64,000 bases of DNA from Agarivorans litoreus. GTDB lineage: Bacteria > Pseudomonadota > Gammaproteobacteria > Enterobacterales > Celerinatantimonadaceae. The position numbers and the translations under genes are program-made. Positions 1 to 7,796 of this stretch are shown piece after piece. Below the pieces are notes generated by a model. It made no database searches. It was not told the DNA's origin and worked only from the letters and a program-made list of their open reading frames with translations. The number at the start of each line of letters is the position of its first letter. The stretch's first letter is position 1. Location of the stretch: positions 3,343,001 to 3,407,000 of the forward strand of contig NZ_BLPI01000001.1 of the NCBI RefSeq assembly GCF_019649015.1, written 5' to 3'.

Positions 1-1189
1 AGTTACCGACATTCCTGAAGGTGTTAAAGCGATGGCTCAGGCTTTGGAGGAAGGTTCGCTTAAGATATTAGGGATTGGCGCGGCCACCAACATTGCTTTA
101 CTCATTAAGCATTATCCACAACTTATTAATAATATAGATGAAATTGTACTGCTAGCCGGCCGACAAAGCATCGATGATCATTTTGTTTCTGGTCATCATC
201 AGCCCAAGCCGTTTCGAGATTTAAACTTTGAAGCCGATGTGGATGCTTACAAGCTCATTTTAGATACGCAAATAAGCCTCGTTCTAGTCCCTTATGAGGC
301 GTGTAAGCCATTTTGGATTAAGCAACATGATCTACTGGGTATGCTTAAAACCAGTAAAGTTGCTAGGTATTTGGCAGAAAAGTCGGAACCTTGGTTACTT
401 GAGTGGGAGTTAGTCTTTGGAGCGGGCGGCTTTAACCCCTTTGATCTGATTGCTGCTGCGTATCTCATTAATCAAGACTGGTTTAGCTCGGAGCTGTGGG
501 ATGTTGAAATTACCCAAGGCCCTAGTGATACAGAAAAAGGACAAGATAAAGATTACCTTCTGTGCTCTAAGCATATTAAGTCTGGTCGACAGGTTCGTTA
601 TTGCACGGCAATAAGTGATGTGAGTAAAGGTATCTTGCTAGATAAAATTAAAGCCCATGATATGCAGCATTTTGTTTTAGGGATGTCTCATATCAATATT
701 GTTGTGGATGATGTAGAGAAAGCCACCGAGTTTTATCAGTCTGCCCTAGGCTTTGAAATGGCCAGAGATGCTCAAGGTGAGTTGATGGACTACCAAGGTG
801 TAACCATGAGTGAGTTTGCTTTGGATGCCGGTATTAGTGATGGGAAAGTGGATGTAGATGTGCGTTTTTTAAAGCATCCGCAAGCTGGTATGTATTTGGA
901 GCTAATGCATTATCGTTATCCTAAAGGTAACTCTACACTACCTCCACAAGCTAAAACCTACGATTTGGGTGGGCCTCGTCATGTTGCAATGGAAGTGAGC
1001 AACTGTAATGAAGTATTTCATTACTTAAAAGCCCACTCTGGGGTAACAATGATCAATACCAACAACAGCTATCATCCTGATAAATTAGACGGTTTCCCTA
1101 TTACTTTCTTTTATTGGATAGATCCTTACGGTGTGCAATGGGAGATGGAAGAAGGGCGACAAATGGGCTTATCTCGAGGCATTGTTTAG
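1..1189 (+). CDS. Inosine-uridine nucleoside hydrolase fused to a C-terminal VOC/glyoxalase domain (5' partial)
   Basis: The reading frame is already open at base 2, so the start lies outside the window; 395 residues are visible. The first roughly 215 residues look like the second half of an inosine/uridine-preferring nucleoside hydrolase, which cleaves the N-glycosidic bond of ribonucleosides. The segment NFEADVDAYKLIL resembles the family's Asn/Asp motif. From about base 684 the chain continues without a stop into a VOC (glyoxalase/bleomycin-resistance/dioxygenase) fold: SHINIVVDD at its first strand, RHVAMEVS at a later one and WEMEE near the end, giving plausible His/Glu metal ligands. 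Each family is normally a separate protein, so the fusion is unusual. Substrate is unknown. Confidence 0.75.
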   Translation, partial: VTDIPEGVKAMAQALEEGSLKILGIGAATNIALLIKHYPQLINNIDEIVLLAGRQSIDDHFVSGHHQPKPFRDLNFEADVDAYKLILDTQISLVLVPYEACKPFWIKQHDLLGMLKTSKVARYLAEKSEPWLLEWELVFGAGGFNPFDLIAAAYLINQDWFSSELWDVEITQGPSDTEKGQDKDYLLCSKHIKSGRQVRYCTAISDVSKGILLDKIKAHDMQHFVLGMSHINIVVDDVEKATEFYQSALGFEMARDAQGELMDYQGVTMSEFALDAGISDGKVDVDVRFLKHPQAGMYLELMHYRYPKGNSTLPPQAKTYDLGGPRHVAMEVSNCNEVFHYLKAHSGVTMINTNNSYHPDKLDGFPITFFYWIDPYGVQWEMEEGRQMGLSRGIV

Positions 1190-1199
1190 GAGGTTAATG

Positions 1200-1221
1200 A
1201 GGCTGAGTGAAAGCTCAGCCT
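1200..1221 (+). terminator. Hairpin after the nucleoside hydrolase-VOC gene
   Basis: An 8-bp stem (AGGCTGAG / CTCAGCCT) with a 6-base loop starts 10 bases after the stop codon and is followed by an A/T-rich stretch ending in five T. It lies between two convergent genes and could serve both, though the U tract is only clear on the + strand. Confidence 0.55.
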
Positions 1222-1231
1222 TAATAACTTT

Positions 1232-2410
1232 TTAACGAGTAATCCGTTTAGCGGCTGCATTTAGGGCCTTATCTACGGCCTGTCTACCGGTGGTGATGTT
1301 GGTGAGACTGGTAGCCATGGCGGCCCAAAACTTACCCATTGCTGCAGCATTTGGCATAGGTTCGCCTTGTGCTGCACTGGCATAAACCGCTTGTACTTTT
1401 GGGTCGTCAATTAATTCTTGCTGTAACTGTAAGTTTGCCATGGCACCAATGTCGCCGCTGCTAAACAGTAAGCGTTGGTTGTCTACATTCATTAAGTAGT
1501 AGTTTAGAAATTCCTCTACCAATGCGGGTTGGTTCGTTGCGCTATTCACCATGGCGCTCCAAATGCCTACAAAGGCTTTGGCGGGCTTACCATTAATTTT
1601 AGGTAACGGCGCAACGCCAAAATCCATACCTACACTTTCCAACTCATCCCAGTACCAAGGCCCATTAATTACCATGGCTACCTTGCCCTTAACAAACTGC
1701 ATATCCATGATTGAATAGTCCGCGTTACGCGGCATTATTTGTTGGTCGAGCATGTCTTTTAGTAGTTTGCCGGCATACATAGCGCTGGGGTGGTTAACCC
1801 CGGTGTCTTTAACATCGTATTGCCCACCTTGCTTGCCGAAGATATAAGCGCCATTTGCAGCAAATAGTGGCCATGTATAGTAGGTATTGTTGTAGTCCCA
1901 CAAAATGGCTTTGGTTCGTTGTTGCGCTTGAAGCTGCTTGTCTAGAGCGAAGATTTCCTCAAAACTAGTAGGAACTTCATTAATTAGCGCTTTGTTGTAA
2001 ATAAGGCTTATCGCTTCTACACCTATCGGGTAGCCATATATTTGGCCTTCAACTTTCACAGCGTCCCAAGCGTAGCCTACCGCGGAATCTTGTAGCGCTT
2101 GGCTGGGTTTTAACTGTTTAATTAGACCAGCATTTGCCCAATCGCCCATTCTGTCGTGCGGCCAAAATACGATGTCTGGTCCTTCACCATTGCGAGCTTG
2201 AATTTCAAAGTTTCCAGTGATGTCTACGGGTTGTTTCACCTCAACAATAATGCCGGTATCTGCGCTAAATTGTTTCGCAATAAGCTGCATTTGTTGGTAA
2301 CTTTTGCCCGTCCATATAGTGAGTTCTGGCTGCTGAGTGTCGGCCAGAGCTGGGCTAGAAAACGCCGCTAAAGCACAGCTTAGCGTGATGCTGGTAATCC
2401 TTATTTTCAT
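1232..2410 (-). CDS. malE: MalE-like extracellular sugar (maltose/maltodextrin) ABC substrate-binding protein
   Basis: A 392-residue periplasmic binding protein of the carbohydrate family 1 type, most like maltose-binding protein: PELTIWTGKSYQQ after the signal peptide, GPDIVFWPHDRMGDWANAGL, then YGYPIGVEAISLIYNK and MVINGPWYWDEL. The start at 2410 is chosen over a longer frame because a classic Sec signal (MKIRITSITLSCALAAFSSPALA, 23 residues) begins there behind GGGAAA. It should capture maltose or maltodextrins for import. No malF, malG or malK is beside it, so it is an orphan that must work with a transporter elsewhere. A large pullulanase in this window is consistent with starch use. Exact ligand specificity is inferred from family resemblance. 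Confidence 0.8.
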   Translation of the reverse strand: MKIRITSITLSCALAAFSSPALADTQQPELTIWTGKSYQQMQLIAKQFSADTGIIVEVKQPVDITGNFEIQARNGEGPDIVFWPHDRMGDWANAGLIKQLKPSQALQDSAVGYAWDAVKVEGQIYGYPIGVEAISLIYNKALINEVPTSFEEIFALDKQLQAQQRTKAILWDYNNTYYTWPLFAANGAYIFGKQGGQYDVKDTGVNHPSAMYAGKLLKDMLDQQIMPRNADYSIMDMQFVKGKVAMVINGPWYWDELESVGMDFGVAPLPKINGKPAKAFVGIWSAMVNSATNQPALVEEFLNYYLMNVDNQRLLFSSGDIGAMANLQLQQELIDDPKVQAVYASAAQGEPMPNAAAMGKFWAAMATSLTNITTGRQAVDKALNAAAKRITR

Positions 2411-2734
2411 TATATTTTTCCCGTTAGCCTGCCGACTCAGCATTGAAAAAACATGAGTGATTTGCAAGAAAAAGCAAAGTGGCTATAGAGCGGGATCACA
2501 ATCGGGCTGGAGTTAATATTAGATTTGCGATACCAAGAGGTCTGCTATTGGTAATAGTTTTGCTGTTAAAAGGTAGAAGGGCAAGGGGGAGAGCCCTAGT
2601 GAGTTTTATTCTTGTTAGCGTTGCTGCTTATGTCTGCAATTACGCCGCTGTGTTCACGGTGAATATGTGTACCGCAAAACAATCACAATTGGCCGCTATA
2701 AAGGTGTAGCTGGCTAGAGGTTTACTGACAAGTT
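2411..2734. other. Gap between malE and the NifW-like gene
   Basis: These 324 bases hold the malE leader at one end. A GTG-started frame of 76 codons on the + strand (2479-2709) has no ribosome binding site and an implausible composition. I see no RNA gene or clear operator here. Confidence 0.5.
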
Positions 2735-3010
2735 TTACCGGCGTTCACAGGAAGTACAGCCGCGACAAGCCGAGCGGGTATGTTTGTCTAAACGCTCACG
2801 CTGGGTTTTGCAGTAAGCATTCTTTAGAGCTCGGCGTGCCGAAAACCAGTCATCAGCTTTACTTAAGATGAGGTTGCCGCCAAAACGTTTAACTAACAAG
2901 TCTCTGGATTCATTAATAAAACCCTTATCAAAGTCGATCTCGAAGTAGCGCAATGCTTCTTCAATGCAAGTGAAGTTTTCAATTGTCTTGTTGATTTTGG
3001 TATTAGTCAT
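2735..3010 (-). CDS. NifW-like small protein with a cysteine-rich tail
   Basis: A 91-residue cytoplasmic protein. The segment from about residue 10 to 72 (EEALRYFEIDFDKGFIN, then DLLVKRFGG, then ARRALKNAYCKTQRERLD) follows the pattern of NifW, the nitrogenase-stabilising protein: an FxxxxFDxxxxN-type opening, a central LxRFG, and an ARxALxxAY helix near the end. The last residues add a cluster of four cysteines (ACRGCTSCERR plus the earlier Cys), not part of that core and suggestive of metal binding. A good RBS (AAGGA, 8 bases upstream) supports the start. No nif gene is near, so a nitrogenase role is unproven; it may be a housekeeping relative. Assigned by pattern only. Confidence 0.5.
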   Translation of the reverse strand: MTNTKINKTIENFTCIEEALRYFEIDFDKGFINESRDLLVKRFGGNLILSKADDWFSARRALKNAYCKTQRERLDKHTRSACRGCTSCERR

Positions 3011-3171
3011 TGATGAGTCCTAAGGCTTGGCGAATAGGCTAGCAAAATCATCGAGATCTTTTTTTGATGTGACTTAATTAAGCTTCGATTCTTCGTCTTT
3101 CAAGAAAAGCAGGATGACTTTGAACTGAGCTCAGATTAAGTTTTAAAAAATGTTGCGTCGAGGCCTGGGAG

Positions 3172-3392
3172 ATGAAATCTGCAATTCCGGTAATAATCTG
3201 CGTACTAATTCAGCCTGTTCTAGCCAAGCAACCACCAGCAGGGGCGATAATAAGACAGAAGATAATCAAAACTATAATCAGGATTTGTTGGCCTCTATCA
3301 AGCAATCTAATACCAACAAGCAAGGCGCTTTTCTTACCGAAGAGCAAATTGATATGAGGCAGAACTTTGGCTGCGGTGGTGGCTATAAATAG
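3172..3392 (+). pseudogene. Small secreted protein with an apparent frameshift
   Basis: Starting at 3172, behind GAGG with 8-base spacing, a frame encodes a convincing Sec signal (MKSAIPVIICVLIQPVLA, then KQPPAG). After about residue 24 this frame turns into Ile/Leu-rich nonsense. The next frame over, open to a stop at 3392, reads as a hydrophilic secreted-type tail (RGDNKTEDNQNYNQDLL ... LTEEQIDMRQNFGCGGGYK). A single-base change near 3225-3245 would join signal and tail into one protein of about 72 residues. So the gene is broken, carries a sequencing error, or uses programmed frameshifting. I recognise no family and infer no function. Confidence 0.4.
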
Positions 3393-3594
3393 TTTTAATT
3401 AAAAAATCGACTTATGTTCACTCCAGTTTCTTTAGCTAGAGTAAATATTTCTTGCCAGTTGCTCAGGCTTCAAGTCTTAGCTAACGATTATTGATAGCGG
3501 GCACTATAAGTACTTCTTTCATAAACTTAATTTATCAGCTTAGCTAAGGTCTTACTTAGCTAACTTGGTAAATTTGTTTATTTTGGAGATGTAG

Positions 3595-4560
3595 ATGCCC
3601 TTAAAGCCGGCGATTGACCCAGAGCAATGGATTTTATCCAACCCAAATGACCTAATATCTCTTACCAAATGGCAGCGTACTGTGAATTTATTGGCTAAAT
3701 TGTTTGATGCACCTGCTGGGTTCTTGGTTCAACACACGCCAAGTGGTTATCAGGTCACCATCGCTAGTGATCAGCAAACTAACCCCTACAATGCTGGGAT
3801 GGTGGTTGAACCAGAAGCTAATATCTTTTGTCGCAAAATTGTTGAAACGCGTAAAAGCTTGTATGTAGCCAATGCTATGATAGATCCTTGTTGGGATAGT
3901 AACCCAGAGGTGCATGGCGATGGGTTTCGCTCATATTTAGGCGTACCGGTTTTTTGGCCTAACGGGAAAGCCTTTGGTACTTTTTGTGTGATGGATTATC
4001 GTGAAACCAAGTACGACGATACCTACTTTGAACTTATCGAGCAGTTAAAAGACATTTTAGAAGCCGATTTGTCTTTGCTAGAGCTATACACTCACATGCA
4101 AAAGTTGGCGGTTACCGATCCTTTAACCGAGTTAAACAACCGCCGCGGATTTTGCTCTTTAGCTCAGCAGCGGATCCGCTTAGCAAAACGCATGGGCTCT
4201 CGCTTGGGCGTGTTCTACCTAGATGTAGACAAGTTTAAGCAAATTAACGATAACTACGGACATGCTGTAGGGGATGAGGTGTTGATTGATGTGGCTAAAG
4301 CGATGCGCAAATGTGTACGTAGTTCTGATGTTATTGGTCGCATGGGAGGGGACGAGTTCGTTGCTTTAGTATTAATTGAGCATGATTCTGATTTTGATGC
4401 CATTGCTCAGCGCTTTACCGACCAGTTTGCTAAGTATTCTGAGCAAGACTTACCCTTGTACACAGTGGCGATTGGTTATGCAGATGTTGATCTTAATATG
4501 GAGGTAGAAGGCATATTGGCCTTGGCAGACCAAGATATGTATCAACATAAAGTTGAGTAA
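3595..4560 (+). CDS. GAF-domain diguanylate cyclase (GGDEF)
   Basis: A 321-residue soluble signalling enzyme. Residues about 20-155 form a GAF-type sensor (LAKLFDAPAGFLVQ, then YLGVPVFWPNGKAFGTFCVMD), and 165-321 a GGDEF domain that condenses two GTP to cyclic di-GMP. The active-site motif is intact (RMGGDEFVAL) and the inhibitory I-site RxxD sits five residues before it (RSSD, then VIGRM), so feedback inhibition by c-di-GMP is expected. The start has GGAG 8 bases upstream. With no membrane segment, it senses a cytoplasmic signal; ligand unknown. A PilZ-domain c-di-GMP effector lies at 39.4 kb. Confidence 0.93.
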   Translation: MPLKPAIDPEQWILSNPNDLISLTKWQRTVNLLAKLFDAPAGFLVQHTPSGYQVTIASDQQTNPYNAGMVVEPEANIFCRKIVETRKSLYVANAMIDPCWDSNPEVHGDGFRSYLGVPVFWPNGKAFGTFCVMDYRETKYDDTYFELIEQLKDILEADLSLLELYTHMQKLAVTDPLTELNNRRGFCSLAQQRIRLAKRMGSRLGVFYLDVDKFKQINDNYGHAVGDEVLIDVAKAMRKCVRSSDVIGRMGGDEFVALVLIEHDSDFDAIAQRFTDQFAKYSEQDLPLYTVAIGYADVDLNMEVEGILALADQDMYQHKVE

Positions 4561-4575
4561 TTACTTGATTGTATT

Positions 4576-4604
4576 TTGACCAGTTGGCTTTGCTGGTGTA
4601 TTAT
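4576..4604 (+). promoter_or_regulatory. Sigma70-type promoter for the PQ-loop gene
   Basis: TTGACC and TATTAT separated by exactly 17 bases, about 90 bases before the TTG start of the PQ-loop gene and just after the diguanylate cyclase stop. Near-consensus spacing and hexamers suggest independent, strong transcription. Confidence 0.65.
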
Positions 4605-4696
4605 CGCGCAACTTTAGAATTACTCACTAATTTTTGCCTGCACTAATGGTATGACTGTTCGCCTCGGATGGCGCGTTTTGGCTATCGGAGATTTAC

Positions 4697-5002
4697 TTGG
4701 AACAGTTTATTCAATTTTTATATCCTTTCAGTTGGATCATTTCTATTTTGTCCTTCAGCCCGCAAATCATTCGCTTAATGCGGATAAAAGGCCCTGCTAA
4801 AGATATCTCGTTTTTAAGTTGGATAATGTTCCAATGTAATGCGGTATTAGCGTGGTCTTATACGGTGTTTGTAGTGGCAGACCCATTACTGTCGGTAAGC
4901 ACATCTTTGGTGTTAACCGCCAACTTAAGCATGGTTGCCGTATTGGTTTATAAACGAGTGAAATACCGTGACGTTGAAGTGGATGAAGCACTAAGCGCTT
5001 GA
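4697..5002 (+). CDS. PQ-loop (SemiSWEET-like) small membrane protein
   Basis: A 101-residue integral membrane protein with three predicted membrane segments (about residues 5-22, 40-62 and 66-86). The PQ-loop signature is clear: SFSPQIIRLMRIKGPAKDIS followed by FLSWIMFQCN. Bacterial SemiSWEETs have this size and layout and dimerise to form a sugar channel; the substrate here is unknown. The start is TTG, supported by GGAG 6 bases upstream and the promoter at 4576. A Glu/Asp-containing cytoplasmic tail (YRDVEVDEALSA) closes the chain. It could also be one of the less characterised PQ-loop proteins that are not sugar channels. Confidence 0.75.
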   Translation: MEQFIQFLYPFSWIISILSFSPQIIRLMRIKGPAKDISFLSWIMFQCNAVLAWSYTVFVVADPLLSVSTSLVLTANLSMVAVLVYKRVKYRDVEVDEALSA

Positions 5003-5298
5003 TTTTATTTAAGCCGTTAAATAAATTTTTATCATAAAATGCTGTTTTACTTCGAATGGTACAGGTCTTACCTGTTGTCGTTCGCGACCTCGCACAACAT
5101 TTAGCATGAAGTAAGCCCGATTTTTTCCTTTTCATTTCATCACAAAAATCTTTTCCTTGATTAGTTTTATATTTGTCAATAAAGGCCTTGAGAACTGTTT
5201 TTTGCTTGCTAGTTTCATTATTGAGTAAAACCTCAAAGTAAGGTTTGCCAAAAATGGTGTGAGGCCTAATGAGAGCGTTCATGAGTTAGCATGGCATG

Positions 5299-5778
5299 GT
5301 TAAGCTCTTCGTTTGCAGCGGTAAGGTATCACTCACAATGCCAGAGACAGAAGGGCAGGTAGTGATTATGGGAATTGCTATCGATGAGCAAGGTGAAGAG
5401 TTATCAGCAGAAGCTAGCTTAAACTTAAATGTTAAAGCGGGTGAACAGCCTCCTGTAGGCGGTGGGGATTATTAACTTACTTGTACTGTTGGTGAAGCCA
5501 ATGTTTGGAATACAGGCTTTGTATTAGGCAACCTTAAGGTGACTAATGCTGGCGGTGAAGAGGTAACAGGGTGGAAAGTTCACCTAAGCTTCTCTCAACC
5601 AATTAGTTTAGTAAATGGCTGGAATGCTAAATACCAAGCCTCAAGTGATGGTTTAGGTTTAACTGCCGTGAACGAAGTTTACAACGCTCGTTTAGTGCCT
5701 AGCCAAAGTACCTCATTTGGTCTGCAAGGTGGATACAACGGAAGCTTTGAAGCGCCAAGCTGTGAAGTGTTACCTTAG
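5299..5778 (+). pseudogene. Remnant of a secreted carbohydrate-active protein: Ig-like end plus CBM2 module
   Basis: One frame from about 5299 to 5778 reads as the C-terminal end of a larger secreted protein: an Ig-like/linker stretch (LTMPETEGQVVIMGIAIDEQ, then VKAGEQPPVGGGD) and a carbohydrate-binding module of family 2 (CTVGEANVWNTGFVLGNLKV, GWKVHLSFSQP, NGWNAKYQ, ending with a paired Cys). It is interrupted by an in-frame TAA at 5473-5475, exactly between linker and CBM2, and no catalytic domain precedes it. CBM2 modules bind cellulose or chitin. A good terminator follows. The intact part from 5539 can be read as a short frame but has no start signal, so I treat the whole as decayed. Confidence 0.65.
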
Positions 5779-5796
5779 TATTTATACCTTTTGAAC

Positions 5797-5820
5797 AAGG
5801 CGGCTCCTGCCGCCTTTTTT
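5797..5820 (+). terminator. Rho-independent terminator
   Basis: Stem GGCGGC / GCCGCC with a TCCT loop followed by six T, 18 bases after the CBM2 remnant's stop codon. Confidence 0.85.
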
Positions 5821-5931
5821 AATGCCAATTTGGTAGCCGCTTTATGAAACAACGAAATAATTACTATAAAGCACACCGACTTAAACATGGCATAATAAGC
5901 CGATTTTTAACTAGCTTAAGGTTAACAAGTA

Positions 5932-7659
5932 GTGTTTCAACTGCGTGACTACCAGCAAGCGTCGGTAGATGCTGTTCTCGCTCATTTTCGAAAAAGTGAC
6001 GATTCCGCTGTGTTGGTGCTACCAACTGGTGCTGGGAAAAGCATCGTGATTGCCGAACTTGCGCGTTTAGCGCGTCACCCTATTCTAGTGCTGGCCCATG
6101 TCAAAGAGTTGGTCGAACAGAATCATCAAAAGTTTAAAGACTATGGTTTTGAGTCAGGCGTTTATGCCGCAGGTTTAGGCTTAAAACAAAACCAACTTCC
6201 AGTTACCTTTGCCAGTGTGCAGTCTCTAAGTCGCAACCTTGAAGCTTTTTCCGGCTACTACTCTTTGCTAGTGATTGATGAATGTCACCGGGTAAGCGAA
6301 GACGATGACAGCCAGTATCAGCAAATTATTCAGCATTTAAAGCAACAAAACCCCCAACTAAAAGTGCTGGGTTTAACGGCTACTCCGTACCGTTTAGATA
6401 GAGGGTGGATCTACCAACATCATTATCACGGCTATGTGCGTGGCAGCGACCAAGCTTGGTTTAAAAAATGTATTTACGAGCTGCCGATGCGCTATCTCAT
6501 TACTAAAGGATATTTAACTAAGCCGCTGGTGGTGGATGCGCCCGCAGCGCGTTATCAATTTGATGATTTACCGCAGCAATACAGCGAAGCACAGTTGGAT
6601 CAGTTTTTAGCTGGCTGCCCCAGGGTGACTCAAGCCATTTGTAAGCAGTTAGTAAAACTTGCAGAACATCGCAAGGGCGTAATGGTGTTTGCTGCTTCGG
6701 TTTACCATGCCAAAGAAATTGCACACTATTTGCCCGAAGGGCAAACCGCGGTTATCACTGCCGCTACCGCCAATGCTGAGCGAGACAGCTTAATTGAACA
6801 GTTTAAGCGCCAGCAGCTTAAGTTTTTGGTTAATGTATCGGTGCTTACCACTGGCTTTGACGCACCACATGTGGACTTAATTGCTATTTTGCGGCGCACT
6901 GCTTCGGTAAGCTTGTATCAACAAATCGCCGGCCGAGGTTTACGTTTATTTAAAGATAAAACTGATTGCCTAATTGTTGATTATGCAGGTAATAACTACG
7001 ATCTCTATCAGCCGGAAATTGGCGAAGTAAAACCCAACCCTAACAGTACCTTGGTGCAGGTAAGTTGCCCGCAATGCCTATTTGCCAATATGTTTTGGGG
7101 CATTACCGATAAAGATGGTGATGTTATTGAGCATTATGGTCGACGTTGCCAAGGGTTAGTAGCAGACCCAGGCGAGCCAGCAAAACAAATCCAATGTACT
7201 TACCGCTATAAATACAAACAATGCTCACAATGTAATGCCGAAAACGATATTGCAGCACGGCAATGTCAAAGCTGCGGCTTTCAATTAATTGACCCAGACA
7301 AGCAGCTTAAAGATGCGCTGCAGTTAAAAGATCGTAAAGTGTTAAGGTGCAGTGGCATCTCGGCCAGCTGCGATGGCAATAAACTTAAATTGGTTTATCA
7401 CGATGAAGATGGCGCAGAGCTCAGTGAAACCTTTAACTTTGACTACGCCAAAGCCAAGCAACAATTTAACGCCGTGTTTAGTCGTCGAGTCTCTGAGCAA
7501 ACGGCGCTAATTAACGATGCAAAAGAAGCAGAAGCATTAATAACAAAACTTGTAGCCCCCGATTTTGTTATTGCTAAAAAGCAAAAGCACTACTGGGTTA
7601 TTGAGCATCGGATATTTGATTACCAAGGTAATTATCGAAAAGCTAATCAGCATTATTAG
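5932..7659 (+). CDS. radD: RadD (YejH) superfamily 2 DEAD/DEAH-box repair helicase-like ATPase
   Basis: A 575-residue SF2 ATPase matching E. coli RadD closely in length and motif order. RadD acts in double-strand break repair with RecA and SSB. The Walker A motif is LPTGAGKS (residues about 32-39), the Walker B box is DECH (DECHRVSEDD), then GLTATPYR (motif III), VLTTGFDAPHVDLIAIL and QQIAGRGLRL (motif VI). The C-terminal third has cysteine pairs typical of the RadD zinc finger: CPQC, then CSQCNAENDIAARQCQSCGF. The start is GTG at 5932, giving FQLRDYQQ, the Q-motif region, right at the N-terminus. It stands alone with its own intergenic region. Identification is strong. Confidence 0.95.
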   Translation: MFQLRDYQQASVDAVLAHFRKSDDSAVLVLPTGAGKSIVIAELARLARHPILVLAHVKELVEQNHQKFKDYGFESGVYAAGLGLKQNQLPVTFASVQSLSRNLEAFSGYYSLLVIDECHRVSEDDDSQYQQIIQHLKQQNPQLKVLGLTATPYRLDRGWIYQHHYHGYVRGSDQAWFKKCIYELPMRYLITKGYLTKPLVVDAPAARYQFDDLPQQYSEAQLDQFLAGCPRVTQAICKQLVKLAEHRKGVMVFAASVYHAKEIAHYLPEGQTAVITAATANAERDSLIEQFKRQQLKFLVNVSVLTTGFDAPHVDLIAILRRTASVSLYQQIAGRGLRLFKDKTDCLIVDYAGNNYDLYQPEIGEVKPNPNSTLVQVSCPQCLFANMFWGITDKDGDVIEHYGRRCQGLVADPGEPAKQIQCTYRYKYKQCSQCNAENDIAARQCQSCGFQLIDPDKQLKDALQLKDRKVLRCSGISASCDGNKLKLVYHDEDGAELSETFNFDYAKAKQQFNAVFSRRVSEQTALINDAKEAEALITKLVAPDFVIAKKQKHYWVIEHRIFDYQGNYRKANQHY

Positions 7660-7796
7660 ACACGTAAAAAAGCTAAGACGTGAATATCCCACAAATGGGG
7701 TATTGATTTACATCATACTTAATCATAATTTAACTCGACTGGCTTTAACCAAGTCAATAAACTCCATCAACTTCAATAACTAACAAGGATGTTAGC

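Noticed and set aside
2479-2709. 76-residue GTG-start frame
   Set aside because: No ribosome binding site and an odd composition; between the malE leader and the NifW-like gene only.
4797-5282. 161-residue minus-strand frame overlapping the PQ-loop gene
   Set aside because: Its 5' half (to about 5003) might be a remnant of a real gene, but the rest is antisense to a well-supported PQ-loop gene and no ribosome binding site or family is evident.
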